Shown piece after piece: positions 10,912 to 23,434 of a DNA stretch of 64,000 nt. The notes beneath the pieces were generated by a model. That model was not told the origin of the DNA. It ran no database searches and saw nothing but the letters and a program-made list of their open reading frames with translations. Where the stretch lies: the NCBI RefSeq assembly GCF_000208745.1, contig NC_030854.1, forward strand, positions 11,217,850 to 11,281,849, in the 5' to 3' direction. The number at the start of each line of letters is the position of its first letter. Position 1 is the stretch's first letter. The position numbers and the translations under genes were made by a program. The DNA comes from Theobroma cacao. Lineage: Eukaryota; Streptophyta; Magnoliopsida; Malvales; Malvaceae.

Positions 10912-13900
10912 CTTGGTGGATTGTAATGAAATTCCTTCCCAAGAGTCTTCAAGCTATCATGAAATCTCTCTTTCTTTCTCTACACAATTCAACTGGTGAG
11001 AGAAAGTATTGAAGAAAGACTTTTAAGGGTTTGTTTAAGGTGAGGGAGTAAAAAAGTATGAAAAACCTTACAACACGATGTGTAAAGCACGAAGATTGAG
11101 ATTAGTTTAAGAGAGTGATGGAAGCTTGAGAGAAGCTTTCATAGAAGAAGAGAGAAACATGCGATGGAAGGAAGAAGAAAAAGTTGCTGGAAAAAATGAG
11201 ATCTTTATAGCCAAAGCTTATCCAATCTCTATTAAAATTACGAAAATGCCTTTAGCAAGTTAGATTGTTCTCCTCCAATCCTTGGTGCAATCATTTTACT
11301 CTTTTGACATTGGGACAAGGTCCATAATAGTCTAGAAATACTCTAGTTCATAAAAACTTAAAAATTTTGACTTGAGATGAGAAATGACCATTTTACCCCT
11401 ACCTTAGAAATCATCATTATTTTTATTTCCTTCGTCATTTTACCCTTATTTTCATCATTCATTTATGCCTTAGGCCTTAATATTGTTTGAAAGGTTACTT
11501 CTAGGGGCTCGCTAAGGAAATGATGAAATTACCCCTGGCCCGTGTTATCGTGTCTACACCTAATTATGAGCCTATAGAGGTCGAGGTCTCACATAAACAA
11601 ACAACTTCCAAATCAATTTGCATCCACAATTGCATATTGTTTCTACTAGCACATGCTTTCCACAAAAGCAATGTATAAATCATTTCATGCATGTATTCAA
11701 ATCACTTATCATTTTCTAGCAACTCATGCTTTCCTCAAAGGCATTGAATGATACTATACATATACTTTGATATAGCATAGAATCTTTTAAAATTGACACC
11801 TCCTACTCACCTTATACCGGCAAAATGTTACTTCGCCACTAATATTTTTTCAAATGCTTACTTTATGCTTGCAACGATAATCCTTACTTTGTTAACTTCC
11901 TGACATCATTTTAATCCAATACATTCAATAAGCTTTGCTACCATTATATTCTACACTTGCTGTTCACATTTAATTCTATACCACTATCTCTTATTCTTAA
12001 GCGATAATCGTTTACACTAAATCCTTAATGTAAACTTTTGAATTACGTAAACTCGGTAACTTGTTTATGACTTCAAATGCCCATGTCAATCTTTTTAATA
12101 ACATCTGTCATGTTCAAACCGTTATTTCCACACTATTAATCACATATAGGGTAGTAACTATAAATCCAATTTCACCAAATAATTTATAAGCTTATTTGCA
12201 CCATTATTCACATTGAACATGCTGCCACTAAGCATAATATCAATTTCCATTTATGTTGCACCAATACTCTTCATATTGCACCAACATTCTTAACCTTTTT
12301 AAATCTTTTAAAACAATATATGTCCACAATTTCTTTTTCAAGCTTTCAACTAGCATAATTGTTTCCTAACCGTACTTAAGGCATCACACAATCATTTCGC
12401 ATTGCATGCCTTACCTTTATAATAGCTTGAATCTTGCATGCAACTTCAATATTCTTCCAAGGCTTTAATCATCAAGCTGCCACAATAACTCAAAAATAAA
12501 TTCCCAAGATTTCCCATCAAGCATAGGATTAAAAATGCAAGATTATACTTACCCTTTTTCTTTATACTTCAAATCCACCATTCATAATAGCTTAGTTACA
12601 TGTATGTAACTATATCCTTTCCAATCAAGCTAATCTTTGCTGCCACAAAACATTTGTCATTGTTACCAACCCATTTTCAAAGAATATTCAAGCTAAAACC
12701 ACAATCCTTACCTTGTTTCTCTTGTCTCTTGAAACCAAGCTTTACACCTCCATCAACACTCCGCGATTTCACTCTTGAATGTTGAAGACTTTTTGGGTGG
12801 TAAAGTATCAAAACTCTACAAGATAGAGGAAGGAAACCTCACGGATTCTTTGGATCTTTTCCAAAATCGAGCCCTCATTTGATTTCTCCTTTCCACTTTT
12901 TTCTTTCTCTCTTTTAGGTGGAGTTTGCAAGAACTAAGTTCTTTCTCTTCTTCTCTCTCAAAGGCATGATTTTGCCTAAGTTCCCAAGCCATTTCTCTTT
13001 TCTTTTTCCTTTCTATTGATTATTTATTTGGCCGCCCTCTTGGACCAATCACAATACATGCACACATTCACCCTTTATTTCCATTTGGCCACCTTGCTAA
13101 CCTATAGGATTTCATGCATCCAATTTCCTTTCTTTCACATTGGTTAGATATCTTCCTTTATTATCCACATTCATTCTTTAATCTATCTTCATGCATTCTT
13201 AATGCATTTCCATTTCATCCACCTTACTTATATCCAATAGCTTTTCCTGCATTCTCCCATATTATTTCTCTTTTGGCCTCCAATTTAGCCATTAACATTA
13301 CATGCATATATATTTTCTTTCTTTTAGTCCAACATTGCCACCAAGTGTCCTCCATACAAAAATTATCTATACTTTCCTTAACTAGTAAAATCACATGAAT
13401 ATTTCACCATGTGCATTTGTCTATTTCCTTTTCATTTGTCACATGGTGGGGGTTCCCACATGTTCCCTGTGAGATCTCGACCTCTAGAGACTCGTAACTA
13501 GAAGTAGACGCGATAACACGAACCAAGGGTAATTTCGTCATTTCTCCTGGTGAGCCCCTGAAAGTAGTTTTCTAATGTTATTAAGGTCCAAGTAGGCCTA
13601 AGGAATGAATGAATAAGGGTAAGATAACGAAGAAGATAGAAATAACGATAATTTTCACGATAGGGGTAAAACGGTCATTTTGCATCTTGAGTTAAAAATT
13701 TTTAAGTTTTCATGAACTCGAGCATTTCTGGTCACTTATGGACCTTGTCTCAGTGTCAAAGAAGTAAAACGATTTTATAAAGGCAATGGAAAGGCAAAAT
13801 GACCTTGTTAAGGGCATTTTGGTAATTTCATGAGAAAATGGATAAACATAAAGCATAAATATCTAAGTTTCTAGAAGGTTCTTAAAATTTCTAGCATTTC

Positions 13901-14181
13901 TTCTTCTTCTTCTTCTTCCTTTCTCACGTTTTTGCATCCCTATGGAAGCTTGCTTTGAAACTTCCATATATTTCCTCGAGTTAACCCCGATTTTCATGTT
14001 TCTGTGCACTCTTTCACAAAGTTCTTTGTGCTCTTTTACTTTTTCACCATAAAACCCTCAAATACCTTTCCTTATTAAACTCTCTCACTAGTTGAACGTT
14101 CTAGAGAGAGAGAGAAAGAGAGACTTTTCACATTTGTTTGGAAGCTATTGAAAAAGAATTCAGCTACAAAGAAACCCCAAG

Positions 14182-14421
14182 GTGAGTGATGAACTAGGCT
14201 TGATTTTAAGTTGTTGATAATGGCTAGTAATTGGGATTTTGAGCTGTTTTATTGTTGAGGTTGTTTATTCATTTTTAGTGTGATTAGAGTAGTGCAAGGA
14301 ATAGCCATTTGATATAGTTGGAAGCCAATTAGGAATGACTAGTAAAACTTGAATTAGAAACTAGCTTTTGGAGTGATATTAATGTAAATTGGATTGGTTG
14401 TGATGTTTTTGTACGTGATAG
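14182..14421 (+). other. Putative LTR-A intron 1 in copy A5
   Basis: Donor CCCCAAG/GTGAGTGATG and acceptor GTGATAG/GTTCCAACAAGG (240 nt). The Gy2 LTR sequence runs straight from the equivalent of AAG into GTTCCAACGAGG. Confidence 0.7.
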
Positions 14422-14745
14422 GTTCCAACAAGGCCCCACAGCCCCATTTGAACCATTAGTGGAGGTTAGAGTCGATTAGAGGTTCAACAATACCAGTGAG
14501 TGAACTTGCATGTCAAATTTTTTTGGAAAATAGAATTATGTTGAGATGAATTATTTGCATGATTTTATTCAACATTTCATCAAAAATGGGTGCTTGGGAA
14601 CAAGCCCTTGATAAATGCTTTAATGTTGTAAAAGGTGTGAAATGTATAAAAAGGATGAATTCATGTGCTCCTATATTGTGTTGGAATACATATTTGAATG
14701 TATGTTGTGCAATGATAAATAATGTTGTATGATGATAATGAGGTG

Positions 14746-14840
14746 TGCGAGTAGGGAGTGCACACATGATGACATTGAAATGTGCGAGTAGGGAGTGCAC
14801 ATATGGTGCTATTGCCTTGTGCATGTAGGGAGTGCATAAG
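14746..14840 (+). repeat. Minisatellite in LTR-A copy A5
   Basis: Three units of about 40-50 bp with the core TGTGCGAGTAGGGAGTGCAC, the last unit diverged. It lies in the putative intron 2. Confidence 0.85.
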
Positions 14841-15053
14841 AGCTGAGGAAGGCGGGGTGGTGTAGGTGTTATATATGATTATATTTATAGATATGTGATA
14901 GAATGTGTGTGATTGTCAAATGTGATTGTATGACATGTTGAAATTGGCATGATGAATCTTGAGAATTTCCCATTTTCTTGCAAATTGATTTTATTGTAGC
15001 ACCAAATGGATTTTTAGTGCAAAGAAGGTCTTTTTTACATTTAGGTGCCTTGC

Positions 15054-15131
15054 TTCTCGCTGCAGCGAGAAACATTTTGTTTTGGCCACTAGCAACTCGC
15101 TGCAGCAAGAATAAATCTCGCTGCAATGAGA
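15054..15131 (+). repeat. Palindromic CTCGCTGCAGCGAG cluster in A5
   Basis: A perfect 18-bp palindrome TTCTCGCTGCAGCGAGAA at 15054-15071, then two imperfect copies (CTCGCTGCAGCAAG near 15097 and CTCGCTGCAATGAG near 15118). Related degenerate copies lie near 15330. Confidence 0.9.
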
Positions 15132-15825
15132 AATTCTCAGGTTTTGGTGCAGTACTCCTACTTTATTGAATATTTTGACCACATTCCCGTCAGAAATGGG
15201 CAAAGTGGTAAACATAAAAGTTGTAGCTCTGCCTCTTATCTTTCTAATGGACAAAAATTAGGTCAATTGGACTTCGGTAGTGGGAGATATCATGGAAAAA
15301 TAGAAACATATGCAAACTAAGACTATTTCTCACTGCATCGAGAAACTTGCTGTCCTACTTGCTACCTTGCTTGATTTTGACATATTTTTCACCCATTTAA
15401 CTTCATGGATTGATCATGGGTTTTTTCAACACTATGAGGTTATTAATAAAAGTTTCAAATGAGGGGTTTTTAGTAAGAAATTAACTCAATTACATTGTTT
15501 TTGAAACAAGTGGATCATGTTTTCTAAAACATTCCTGGTCGTTGCTTGTTCCCTTCTTATGTTCACTCACTGAGTTTGTACTCACTGTTTTGAATTTCGT
15601 GTTTTCAGATCAGGAGGCAGTTGGAACCTAGGTTGAGGTGTCCACATAGTTTTGTCTCCTTGTTAGGTATTTTGGCATTCAGTAGTTGCACCTTCACTGT
15701 GGTCACTCCGTTGGAGTCAAGAGTCATTTTGTTTTATGAATACGTTCATGTGATGTAAAGTACTAAGATTCGTGTCTTAGAAAAAATATGTATATTTTAA
15801 CTATTAATGCCACCATGAGTTGAAA

Positions 15826-18800
15826 TGTCACGACCCGGAACTCCCATCAATCCCGTGACAACCGTCGCAACGTCTCGATCGACATTCATTACTCGGAATG
15901 TCAATCGGAACCCCGTAGGGCTTTAATATCAGCTTCTCATTTCCCCTGTGGGTAACTGTTGCCAAAAACTACATTCTAAAAGATTTTAAATTGTTTCCAA
16001 CTTAAACAAATAAAATAATAATTTTCGTCTCACAGGGGTATTTTGATCATATATCCCAAAATTCTCAAAATCAATTAAAAATATAGTATGTAAGTGGAAA
16101 ACACATATTTCATAATCCAAAATAATTTTGGATGTCTAAAACATTCGTTTAAAATGGAATTATGACTGTTAGAATAAAATAAAAATATTAAATAAAATAT
16201 TCAATTTTCACATAAAACAATAATTTAAGAACACTGCATAAATAATTTTTACAGCGTAAAAGCAAAATAAATTCCTACATACCGTAATGCAGATAACCAA
16301 ATTATAGAATTTAATTTACAGTGACACGTGGGCCCACGAATGACCAAAAGTATCAAAAGAAGTGAAACTATAGTTTTTGGATGTGGCAAGTTCAACTGTA
16401 ATCCTCGCCGATATCAGTTATCTACAATCTATTCTGAGCCTGAAATGGGTGGAAATGAGGGTGGTGAGATTATAAAATCCCAGTGAATAAACAAACATCA
16501 CTCAAAATATCTAAAGTCGAGTAAAATGAGACTATTAAAACATTTCATCAAACTGCAATTTATCATCTTTCAACTTATTTCAACCAAATGAAATCAATTT
16601 ATTTAAAGCAGGTAATCAGTACGGCTTATGAATTTCTTAAAAAGCTTGGCTCATGCCAAAAACTATTATCATACTCAGTTATCTGAGATACCTTGGCCAA
16701 GGGCTATCCCAACTGAGTCCGCCAAGGCTATTAGAAAGTCATGTTTTTATTTTGAAAACATAGCCGTTCCTTGGCGTTGGCTGAGCTCCCTTTCACGTGG
16801 TGGTTTGGCGTGAAGTGAACTCTAAAAGTTATACCTCAGGAGTTACCCTACTTGCCTCTCCAACCGAGGTAAAAATATAACAGGATTTCGTGCCCCTCTA
16901 ATAGGGTAGTCCACAGAACCCAGCCTACTGCAACAGGTCAAACCCACCATACAATAAAATTTTGACAGCATGACAGGGCTAATATATTACTACCCAGCCT
17001 GCAAGAGTAAAATAAAGCAATTCGTACAATTCATAAAAAACACAGCCCAGCCAGTCATGCCAATACAATAACATAAGCCATTAATTCAATTTTAAATTTA
17101 CAACATATCAGTGGTCTCCAATTACTCTATTTTCAAAATCGTTATTTCGTTTCAAGACAATTTATAAAATATTTTCATTTAAACTCATTTTGTTTACAAA
17201 ACATAAAAATTTACCATTTGAACTCATTTTCATAAAATTCACCAAAACCGAATAAAAACATACTTTAGATAATTAAAATGATGGTAAGGTTACTCACCGT
17301 GTCTAGAGTGAGGATTTTCGAAATACTCAGACTATTGGTCCTCGGGTGCAATTCCCTTGCCTTTATCAGAGGACTCACCACCTTGACACAGTACAAAATC
17401 GAGAAATTCACCACATTGGTACTAAATTGAAATTAAACTAATTTAGACTACTAATGCTTGATATGGAATGCAAAAATGTCTAAATTTTTGCCTAAATGCG
17501 GTGTTAGCCTATTTCGGTCTTTTACCCGATAAATCGATATACGCGTCCGTTTAAACTCCAAATTAATTTTTTTCAGTTTCTATACCTCAATTGCACCCAA
17601 ATTGACTTAATGTCCCTCAGTGTGGTGCAAATTATCAGTCCCGATAACAAATTACGAAAATACCCCTAGTGGGTAAAAATTTGTATTTTTGCTCCGAAAA
17701 TTTCCATTATTTTTCTAGGCTCATAATTCATCATTATTCATCATAATTCCTCAAATAACCATCAAGATCAGCAGCCAATATTCCCCTAGAAAATTCAGCA
17801 TAATGGGTTTCAATGGGAAAAAATTATATTTCTAGCTTATTTTTGCTATATTTCAATATAACTTAACTAAAATCACTTAATTCAATTAAAATCAACCAAA
17901 AATCAAGCTCAAAACTCATCCATGGAGGTTTGGCCAGCATGGGTGTCCATACCCACTTTCTAATTTTGCATGGAAATGAGAAAAAAATGCATGGGTAGTG
18001 AAAATCACAAGGAAAATCAATGAAATTTACCTTTTTAATGCTTGATTTCTTGATTTCTCTTGATTTTCCCCAAATTTTTCAGGTAGGATTCTTGTTTTTT
18101 TTTTTCCCCTTTTCTCCCCTGGTTTGGACAGCTGAAGAAGATGAGAATTCCGGAATTTTTACCTTTTTAAAGGCTAAAATAATATAATATTATTTTATTC
18201 ATTTTTTTAATGTTTTATTAATTCCTTAAATTCTAGCCATCCATTTGTTTCCAAATTTTCACCATACACTTGTCCCACATATCCATAGCTTAGATAAAAT
18301 TCTCAGACTTATCCAAAGTCTTGGTGGAGTTATTTTTTTGAAATTTACACTTTTGCCCTCATAAAAGTCAAAAATTACATTTTTGCCCCAAAAACTGAAA
18401 AATTGCTCATAAACATATTTTTCATCCCTTATACTCATACCGTTCTGCAATTTGTCAAATTTGACCTAAATTCTCTCAAAATCTTAAATTTTATTCACTG
18501 GTGGTAAAATTACGATTTTGCCCCTACACTCTAAAAATCACCGAAATTAAACTTTTTCATTGCCAAACCCTCAAATTATACTCCAATAAGTAAAATGGGG
18601 CCAAAAAAATCTTTTCTAAAAATTCCCATTGTGTCCCTAGGTGGCAAATGACCATTTTGCCCCTAGACAGTGAAAATTCTGGTTTGACTCCAAATTGATC
18701 TTTGAACTCCAAATCACCATATTAAACCATTTTGGGAATTTAATATTCTTAATTTGATTTTAAATTCTCTATTTGATCTAGTTCGAGGCTTAAATTAACT

Positions 18801-18924
18801 TAATTGTACCATTTGGTACATTGTCGTCTTTTAACGATTTTTCTTTCGGGGCTTTCCAAGTATGCAAGCATGTTGTCAATCATATGAATGACATGGCAAG
18901 TATTTTATAAGGTCGGGCTTGACA
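15826..18924 (-). mobile_element. LTR-C solo LTR (copy C1), TSD TGAAA
   Basis: It runs from TGTCACGACCCGGAAC to GGTCGGGCTTGACA (3099 bp) between exact duplications TGAAA (15821-15825; 18925-18929), inside LTR-A copy A5. Splice-like signals on the minus strand: donor GACACG/GTGAGTAACC at 17298/17297 and acceptor CCCATTTCAG/GCTCAG at 16440/16439. Confidence 0.95.
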
Positions 18925-19702
18925 TGAAATGTTAACATCATTTTAGGTTTATATTAATGCAATTCTTGATTGCTAAAGCCCATTATTAAAGTGATTATAA
19001 GTTGGACTTATGAAAGGTGACTTGAGAATAGTTGATGGATTGTTGAGCAAGATTATATAATAGGCTTGCTTGGGCATGGTGGGCTATGCCCATTGGGCCC
19101 ATGCACCGGTCTTGGCCCAGAAATTGGGTCGTGACATTCCCCGCTAAGATTACACCTTTATATGCCATCTTTTGCATGTAATAGTATTGTCACATGCATA
19201 TGCCAATCATCCACATAACCTCATTTTCCATGACTAATTATTTTCTTTTCATCCAATTTTGCATGTGACTAATAATTTCTCTATCTAAATAATATAATGT
19301 AATATAAATGAATAAAATATTATTTCATTCATGTCATCCAAAAATTCTATTTTTGATCTCCCCCACTTAGACTTAACCTATCTCTCGCAAGATACGCGAT
19401 CCGACATCAAATTATTTTAATATTATTTTATTAATAAATAATTATTTTATTCTAAAATTCTCCACTTGTCTCCTCTGGTCTCAAAATGTCTCACTTTGCC
19501 TCAATTCACTTCGAAATTGCCTTTAACTTCGCTAACCCATCACTGATAAAATATTATTATTTTCTCATGTGTGGAATATTTTATTCCAAAATATTCCTTC
19601 CACCTGTCACCACTCTTTCGCAGTTAATTTAGCTTCAATTGACCCTTGTCCCATCTATAAGGTCGTATTGTCTTCCATACGAGGGTATGGGGTGTTACAG
19701 TT

Positions 19703-20454
19703 GCACTGTCATTCTAAATGATATCTTTTATGGATCCACAACATGTAATGGTGGACTTTATGTTATGGATCTTAATAGCCCACTGCTTAATATAAATGTC
19801 AAGGAAGTTAGAAATGATAATCCAAATTAAACCTACATCTAGCATTGTAAACTTGGTCATAGACAAGGATAGCTAAGTTATATAAACAAAGTTATCTAGA
19901 TCCATTTGATTATGACTCAAATGGAACTTGTGAATGTTGTCTTATTAGTAAGATGACTAAGACTCCCTTTACTGGAAATGGTGAAAAAGCAACTGTGCTC
20001 TTGGGGCTAATACATTCGGATGCATGCGGACCTTGAAACACACCAACTAGAGGAGGTTATTTGTATTTCATTACGTTTACAAATGATCATTCTAGATTTG
20101 CTTATGTGTATTTAATGAAGTACACATCTAAAGCTTTTGAAAAGTTCATAAAGTTTAGGGATGACATTGAGAAACAAACTGGGAAGAGTGTTCTCACTCA
20201 TAGATCGGATGAAAGAGGAGAATATCTTAGCTAGGAGTTTTTGGATTACTTGACGAAACATGGGATTTTGTCATAATGGACTCCACCTGAAACTCCACAA
20301 CATAATGGAAGTGTCAGAGGAGAAACCGAACCCTGTTGGACATGGTTTGTTCCATGATGAGTAAGGCAAACCTTCCGGTATCCTTTTGGGGATATACTCT
20401 AAAAATTGTTGCTTACCTTATTAACAAGGTTCCAACCAAATCAATTAATAAGAC
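19703..20454 (+). pseudogene. Co1 integrase N-terminal and core remnant
   Basis: Integrase inserts the cDNA into the host genome. The frame gives a GAG-pre-integrase stretch (GLYVMDLNSPLLN), the HKLGH-like zinc-binding part (HCKLGHRQG), then pieces recognisable as the catalytic core: LGLIHSDA-like, FITFTNDHSRFAYVYLMK-like, RSDERGEY-like and an NKVPTKS-like block. Several stops and frame changes interrupt it, so it is dead. It continues after the LTR-D insertion at 27870 with KTPYQMWYGKKP. Confidence 0.85.
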
Positions 20455-21856
20455 TAATAACTCTATTATATAGAGTTATTTCAACACATTTTTGGGCCTT
20501 AAGTAGTTAGATCTTTGAGATTTTAGGTTCAAATCATAGCATTTTAGGTGTTTTTCTAGTTTAAGTTTGATTACATGTTGAGTAGTTAATTTAAGTTATT
20601 TTAGTTAAATTTTATGTTATTTTGTCTTAAATTACTTTAAGAGTAGTACTGGTAATTTCTCGTGTTGCTTTTGTAGGAAATTTGATAAAAAAGGCTCATT
20701 TGATGAAAATCTATGCAAGTATGGTGAAAGATTCCTTCGTATATGTTGTGGTATTTTTATCATATCTCTGTCTAAAGAACTCTAAATGAATATTCTCTTA
20801 AACCAATTAACTTCTAAAGGAAGGGCTACAACTTTTATGTTTATCACTTTACCCATTTCAGACTGGATCAAGGTCAAAATATTTGTCTAAGTGAAAGCAC
20901 TATAGCAGTACATATGAACTGAACATGATGTTGTATTTGGAGCATATCTTTATGTAAAACCCGACCCTATAAACACATGTCATGACATATATGCACTGAA
21001 TAGCATGTTATTACGCTAGAAAAGTTCCTAAGAATAGACAAAATTCGATATTGTACCTAACAGTACATTTGAGTTGATTTAACCTCGAACTAGTTCAAAT
21101 AGGAATCGTAGGATGAAATTTAATATTTTACAGTCTAGGAATGACTAAAAATGATTGTTCGGAGTTCGAGGGTTCATTTGGGAAAAAATTAAAAATTTTG
21201 ATGTTTAGGGGCAAAATCGTCATTTTGCCACCTAAGATAATAATTTGATCATGGAGTGAAATTTTTTACCAAGATTAACTATTTGGAGTATAATTTAATG
21301 ATAGGAAGTGAAAAAGTTTAATTTCGGTGATTTTTGGAGTGTAGGAGCAAAATCGTGATTTTGCCACTCGCAAATAAAATTTGAGATTTTGAAAAAATTT
21401 AAATCAAATTTGACAAATTGGAGAATGGTATGAGTATAAGGGATGAAAAATATGTCTATGGGCAATTTTTCAATTTTTGGGGCAAAAATGTAATTTTTGA
21501 CTTTTACGGGGGCAAAAGTGTAAATTTCAAAAATTACTCCACCGAGACTTTGGATGAGTCTGAGAATTTTATCTAAGCTATGAATATATGAGACAAGTGT
21601 ATGGTGAAAATTTGGAAACAAATGGATGAAATTTTAAAAATGGGCCAATGGGAAAGTGACATGTGGCATTTTTTAATGATATAATATTATTTTAATGAAA
21701 AGTCAGCCCATTTAAACCCAAATTTTAAGTGCTGGCCGGCCATAAGGAAGAACAAGAGAGGAAATAGAGAGGAAAGGAAGAAAAAAAGAAAAACCAAAGA
21801 GAAACAAGAAAATTCAAAGGGAAATTCGCGGTTTTCGACCGTTTACGCGTCTAACG

Positions 21857-22509
21857 GTAAGATTTTTCGATTTTAGCTTGATTTCTACCTTTCCTATGCC
21901 TTTATTTCCATTTAGCATGCTTGAGGAGAGAGATCAAAAAGTGATATCAAGGGCTGGACGAAATTCTAGGGGAGAGAAATTGAAATTTTTAGGTTTTGAT
22001 TTTTAGTTAAATTGATAGTTTTAGTTAGTTAAATGTGTTTAGAAATTAAATTGGGCAAGAAATCATTAAATTTTCACAATACCCACTCTTGGCTGGATGC
22101 TCAATGCTGTACAATGATGATGAATTGATTTTATTCTAAGGGAAATGAAGAGAAAATGATGAAAAACGATTAAACGTGATAGAAAAACAAAGTAGAAAAT
22201 TAACCGAGTTAATGTCCCATTTTTGGCCGAATTTTCCAAGGAAGGGAGTGAGCTGATTTTGTTGTTTTTAGAAGGTTATTGGCTGATATTTAATGGTTAG
22301 AAATGTTGGAGAGAGAATGGGATGATTTAGAGCTAAAATGGAGCGCGTTAGCAATTTATCGGGCAAAGTGCCAAAAATAGGTTAATACCGCGTTTAAGCC
22401 GTTTTAGGCTATTGCATTTCATACCATGCATTAGTATAGGATTTAAGTTAATTATATAGTGATTTAGCATCAATGTGATGAATTGTGTAAATTTTTGTAA
22501 TGTGTCTAG
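21857..22509 (+). other. Putative LTR-C intron 1 in copy C2
   Basis: Donor TCTAACG/GTAAGATTTTTC and acceptor ATGTGTCTAG/GAGGAGAGCC (653 nt). The following exon-like block is 22510-22595 (86 nt), close in length to the 74-76 nt middle exon of LTR-A. Inferred from sequence only. Confidence 0.45.
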
Positions 22510-22595
22510 GAGGAGAGCCTTCCGGAAAAGGCAAAGAAGTCGTACCCGACGAGTAGTGATCGGGGCGCTTAGAAAGCTTTTAGTTTGTACAAACG

Positions 22596-23434
22596 GTGAG
22601 TAAACTTATTATTATTGTAAATTATCTAGAGTTTATTTTAAATGCCCTTTATGTATTTTATGAAATGAGAACGAGATTAAAACGGGATTTTTGATGTTTT
22701 AGGAATAAATGTGACAAATAAAAATATATTGTATTGATTATGAAATTGAGTAATTGGAGGCTGCAAATTGACTTGAAAAATATATATTTTCCTAGGAATG
22801 GCTTATGAGAAATGAGTATATGTGGCTATATTTTGTGAATGCATTGGGAAATTTATGTAAGTGGTTTTACTATGCAGGCTGGATAAATAAATAAAAGCCA
22901 CGTTATACTGTCGAAATTTTATTAAAATTGGTGGGTTAGTCACTGCAGTGACGGGTTTCCGTGGACTGCCTATTAGAGGGGCACGGTAAACCCAGTTATA
23001 TAGTTACTCCGGTTGTAGAGGCGAGGAGGGTAACTCCCGGGGTAGTATTAGAGCTCACTTCACGTCGAACCCCCACGTGAATGTGTAACTCGGCCAACGC
23101 CAAGGAACGACTTGTTTTCAAAACTAACATGTGTTTAACATGTAAATATCTTAACAACCTTGGCGGACTCGGTTAGATGCCTCGGCCAAGGTATCCCCGA
23201 GGACTAGTTTTTGGCTTGAGCCCTGTTTTTAATAAAAGTCATAAGCCTTAACAACTGTTTTGGTAAATTACAAATATTTTATGGTTTAAGAAATAAATTG
23301 AAAACCTTATGAAATGGTTTGTAATTTGTTGTTTAAACTTGCCTCCATTTTACTCGCCTTTAGATATTTATGATAATGTCTGTTTACTCATTGGGATTGC
23401 AAAATCTCACCCACCTCCTTTCCAAATATTTCAG
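22596..23434 (+). other. Putative LTR-C intron 2 in copy C2
   Basis: Donor ACAAACG/GTGAGTAAAC and acceptor CCAAATATTTCAG/GCCTGTGG (839 nt). Just before the acceptor is GTTTACTCATTGGGATTGC...CTCACC, which resembles GTTCACTCATTGGGTTTATA...CTCACC at the same place in LTR-A. Confidence 0.5.

Larger units (their letters stand above)
9030..11593 (-). mobile_element. LTR-A solo LTR (copy A4), TSD TAAAC
   Basis: It runs from TGTCATGACCC to GGTCTCACA (2564 bp) between exact 5-bp duplications TAAAC (9025-9029; 11594-11598). The empty site is visible in the homologous LTR-B copy near 62505-62520. By comparison with the Gy2 LTRs the sense is minus. The middle exon-like block is 10595-10668; the second donor has lost its G (AT for GT). 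Palindromic GCTGCAGC motifs lie at about 9665-9985 and short tandem units at 10180-10345. Confidence 0.95.
7922..11810 (-). other. Putative LTR-B intron 2 (with LTR-A insert)
   Basis: On the minus strand the donor GGTATAAG/GTGAGTAGG is at 11811/11810 and the acceptor CCTTTTGTAG/ATAAGTG at 7922/7921. Both are kept in the copy at 61086-62764 (donor AAG/GTGAGTAGGG, acceptor CTTTTTTGTAG/ATAGTG). An LTR-A solo (9030-11593) sits inside. A first donor, GG/GTAAGTATAATC, is near 12552. This is inferred from sequence; there is no RNA evidence. Confidence 0.45.
14496..15608 (+). other. Putative LTR-A intron 2 in copy A5
   Basis: Donor TACCA/GTGAGTGAAC and acceptor CGTGTTTTCAG/ATCAGGAGG (1113 nt). It contains the minisatellite and the palindrome cluster. 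The equivalent stretch is absent from both Gy2 LTRs. Confidence 0.65.
13468..19136 (+). mobile_element. LTR-A solo LTR (copy A5), TSD TTCCC, split by LTR-C
   Basis: It runs from TGTGAGATCTCGACC to ATTGGGTCGTGACA between exact duplications TTCCC (13463-13467; 19137-19141). Without the LTR-C insert and its duplicated target it is about 2.57 kb. Order within: U3-like start with CTTCTTCTTCTTC near 13902-13917, donor 1 at 14181/14182, middle exon 14422-14495, minisatellite 14746-14840, palindrome cluster 15054-15131, acceptor 2 at 15608/15609, then the conserved end. It sits in LTR-B. Confidence 0.95.
7521..19699 (-). mobile_element. LTR-B copy, split by two LTR-A insertions
   Basis: Ends are TGTAACGACCC (7521) and GGGGTGTTACA (19699). 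Without the inserts it is about 3.95 kb (7521-9029, 11594-13467, 19137-19699). Its first ~1.7 kb is matched by the second LTR-B copy at 61086-62764, which lacks the LTR-A insert. The flanks TGTAT (left) and GTTGC (right) do not match, and the left neighbour is a minus-strand gag while the right is a plus-strand copia pol, so it probably arose by recombination between elements. It is called an LTR from its ends, which resemble those of the gypsy LTRs here; no internal region is attached. Confidence 0.75.

Noticed and set aside
20455..20485. MITE or DNA transposon terminal inverted repeat
   Set aside because: The palindrome is at one end only, and the element has a 5-bp duplication and LTR-type length shared with the Gy3 3' LTR.
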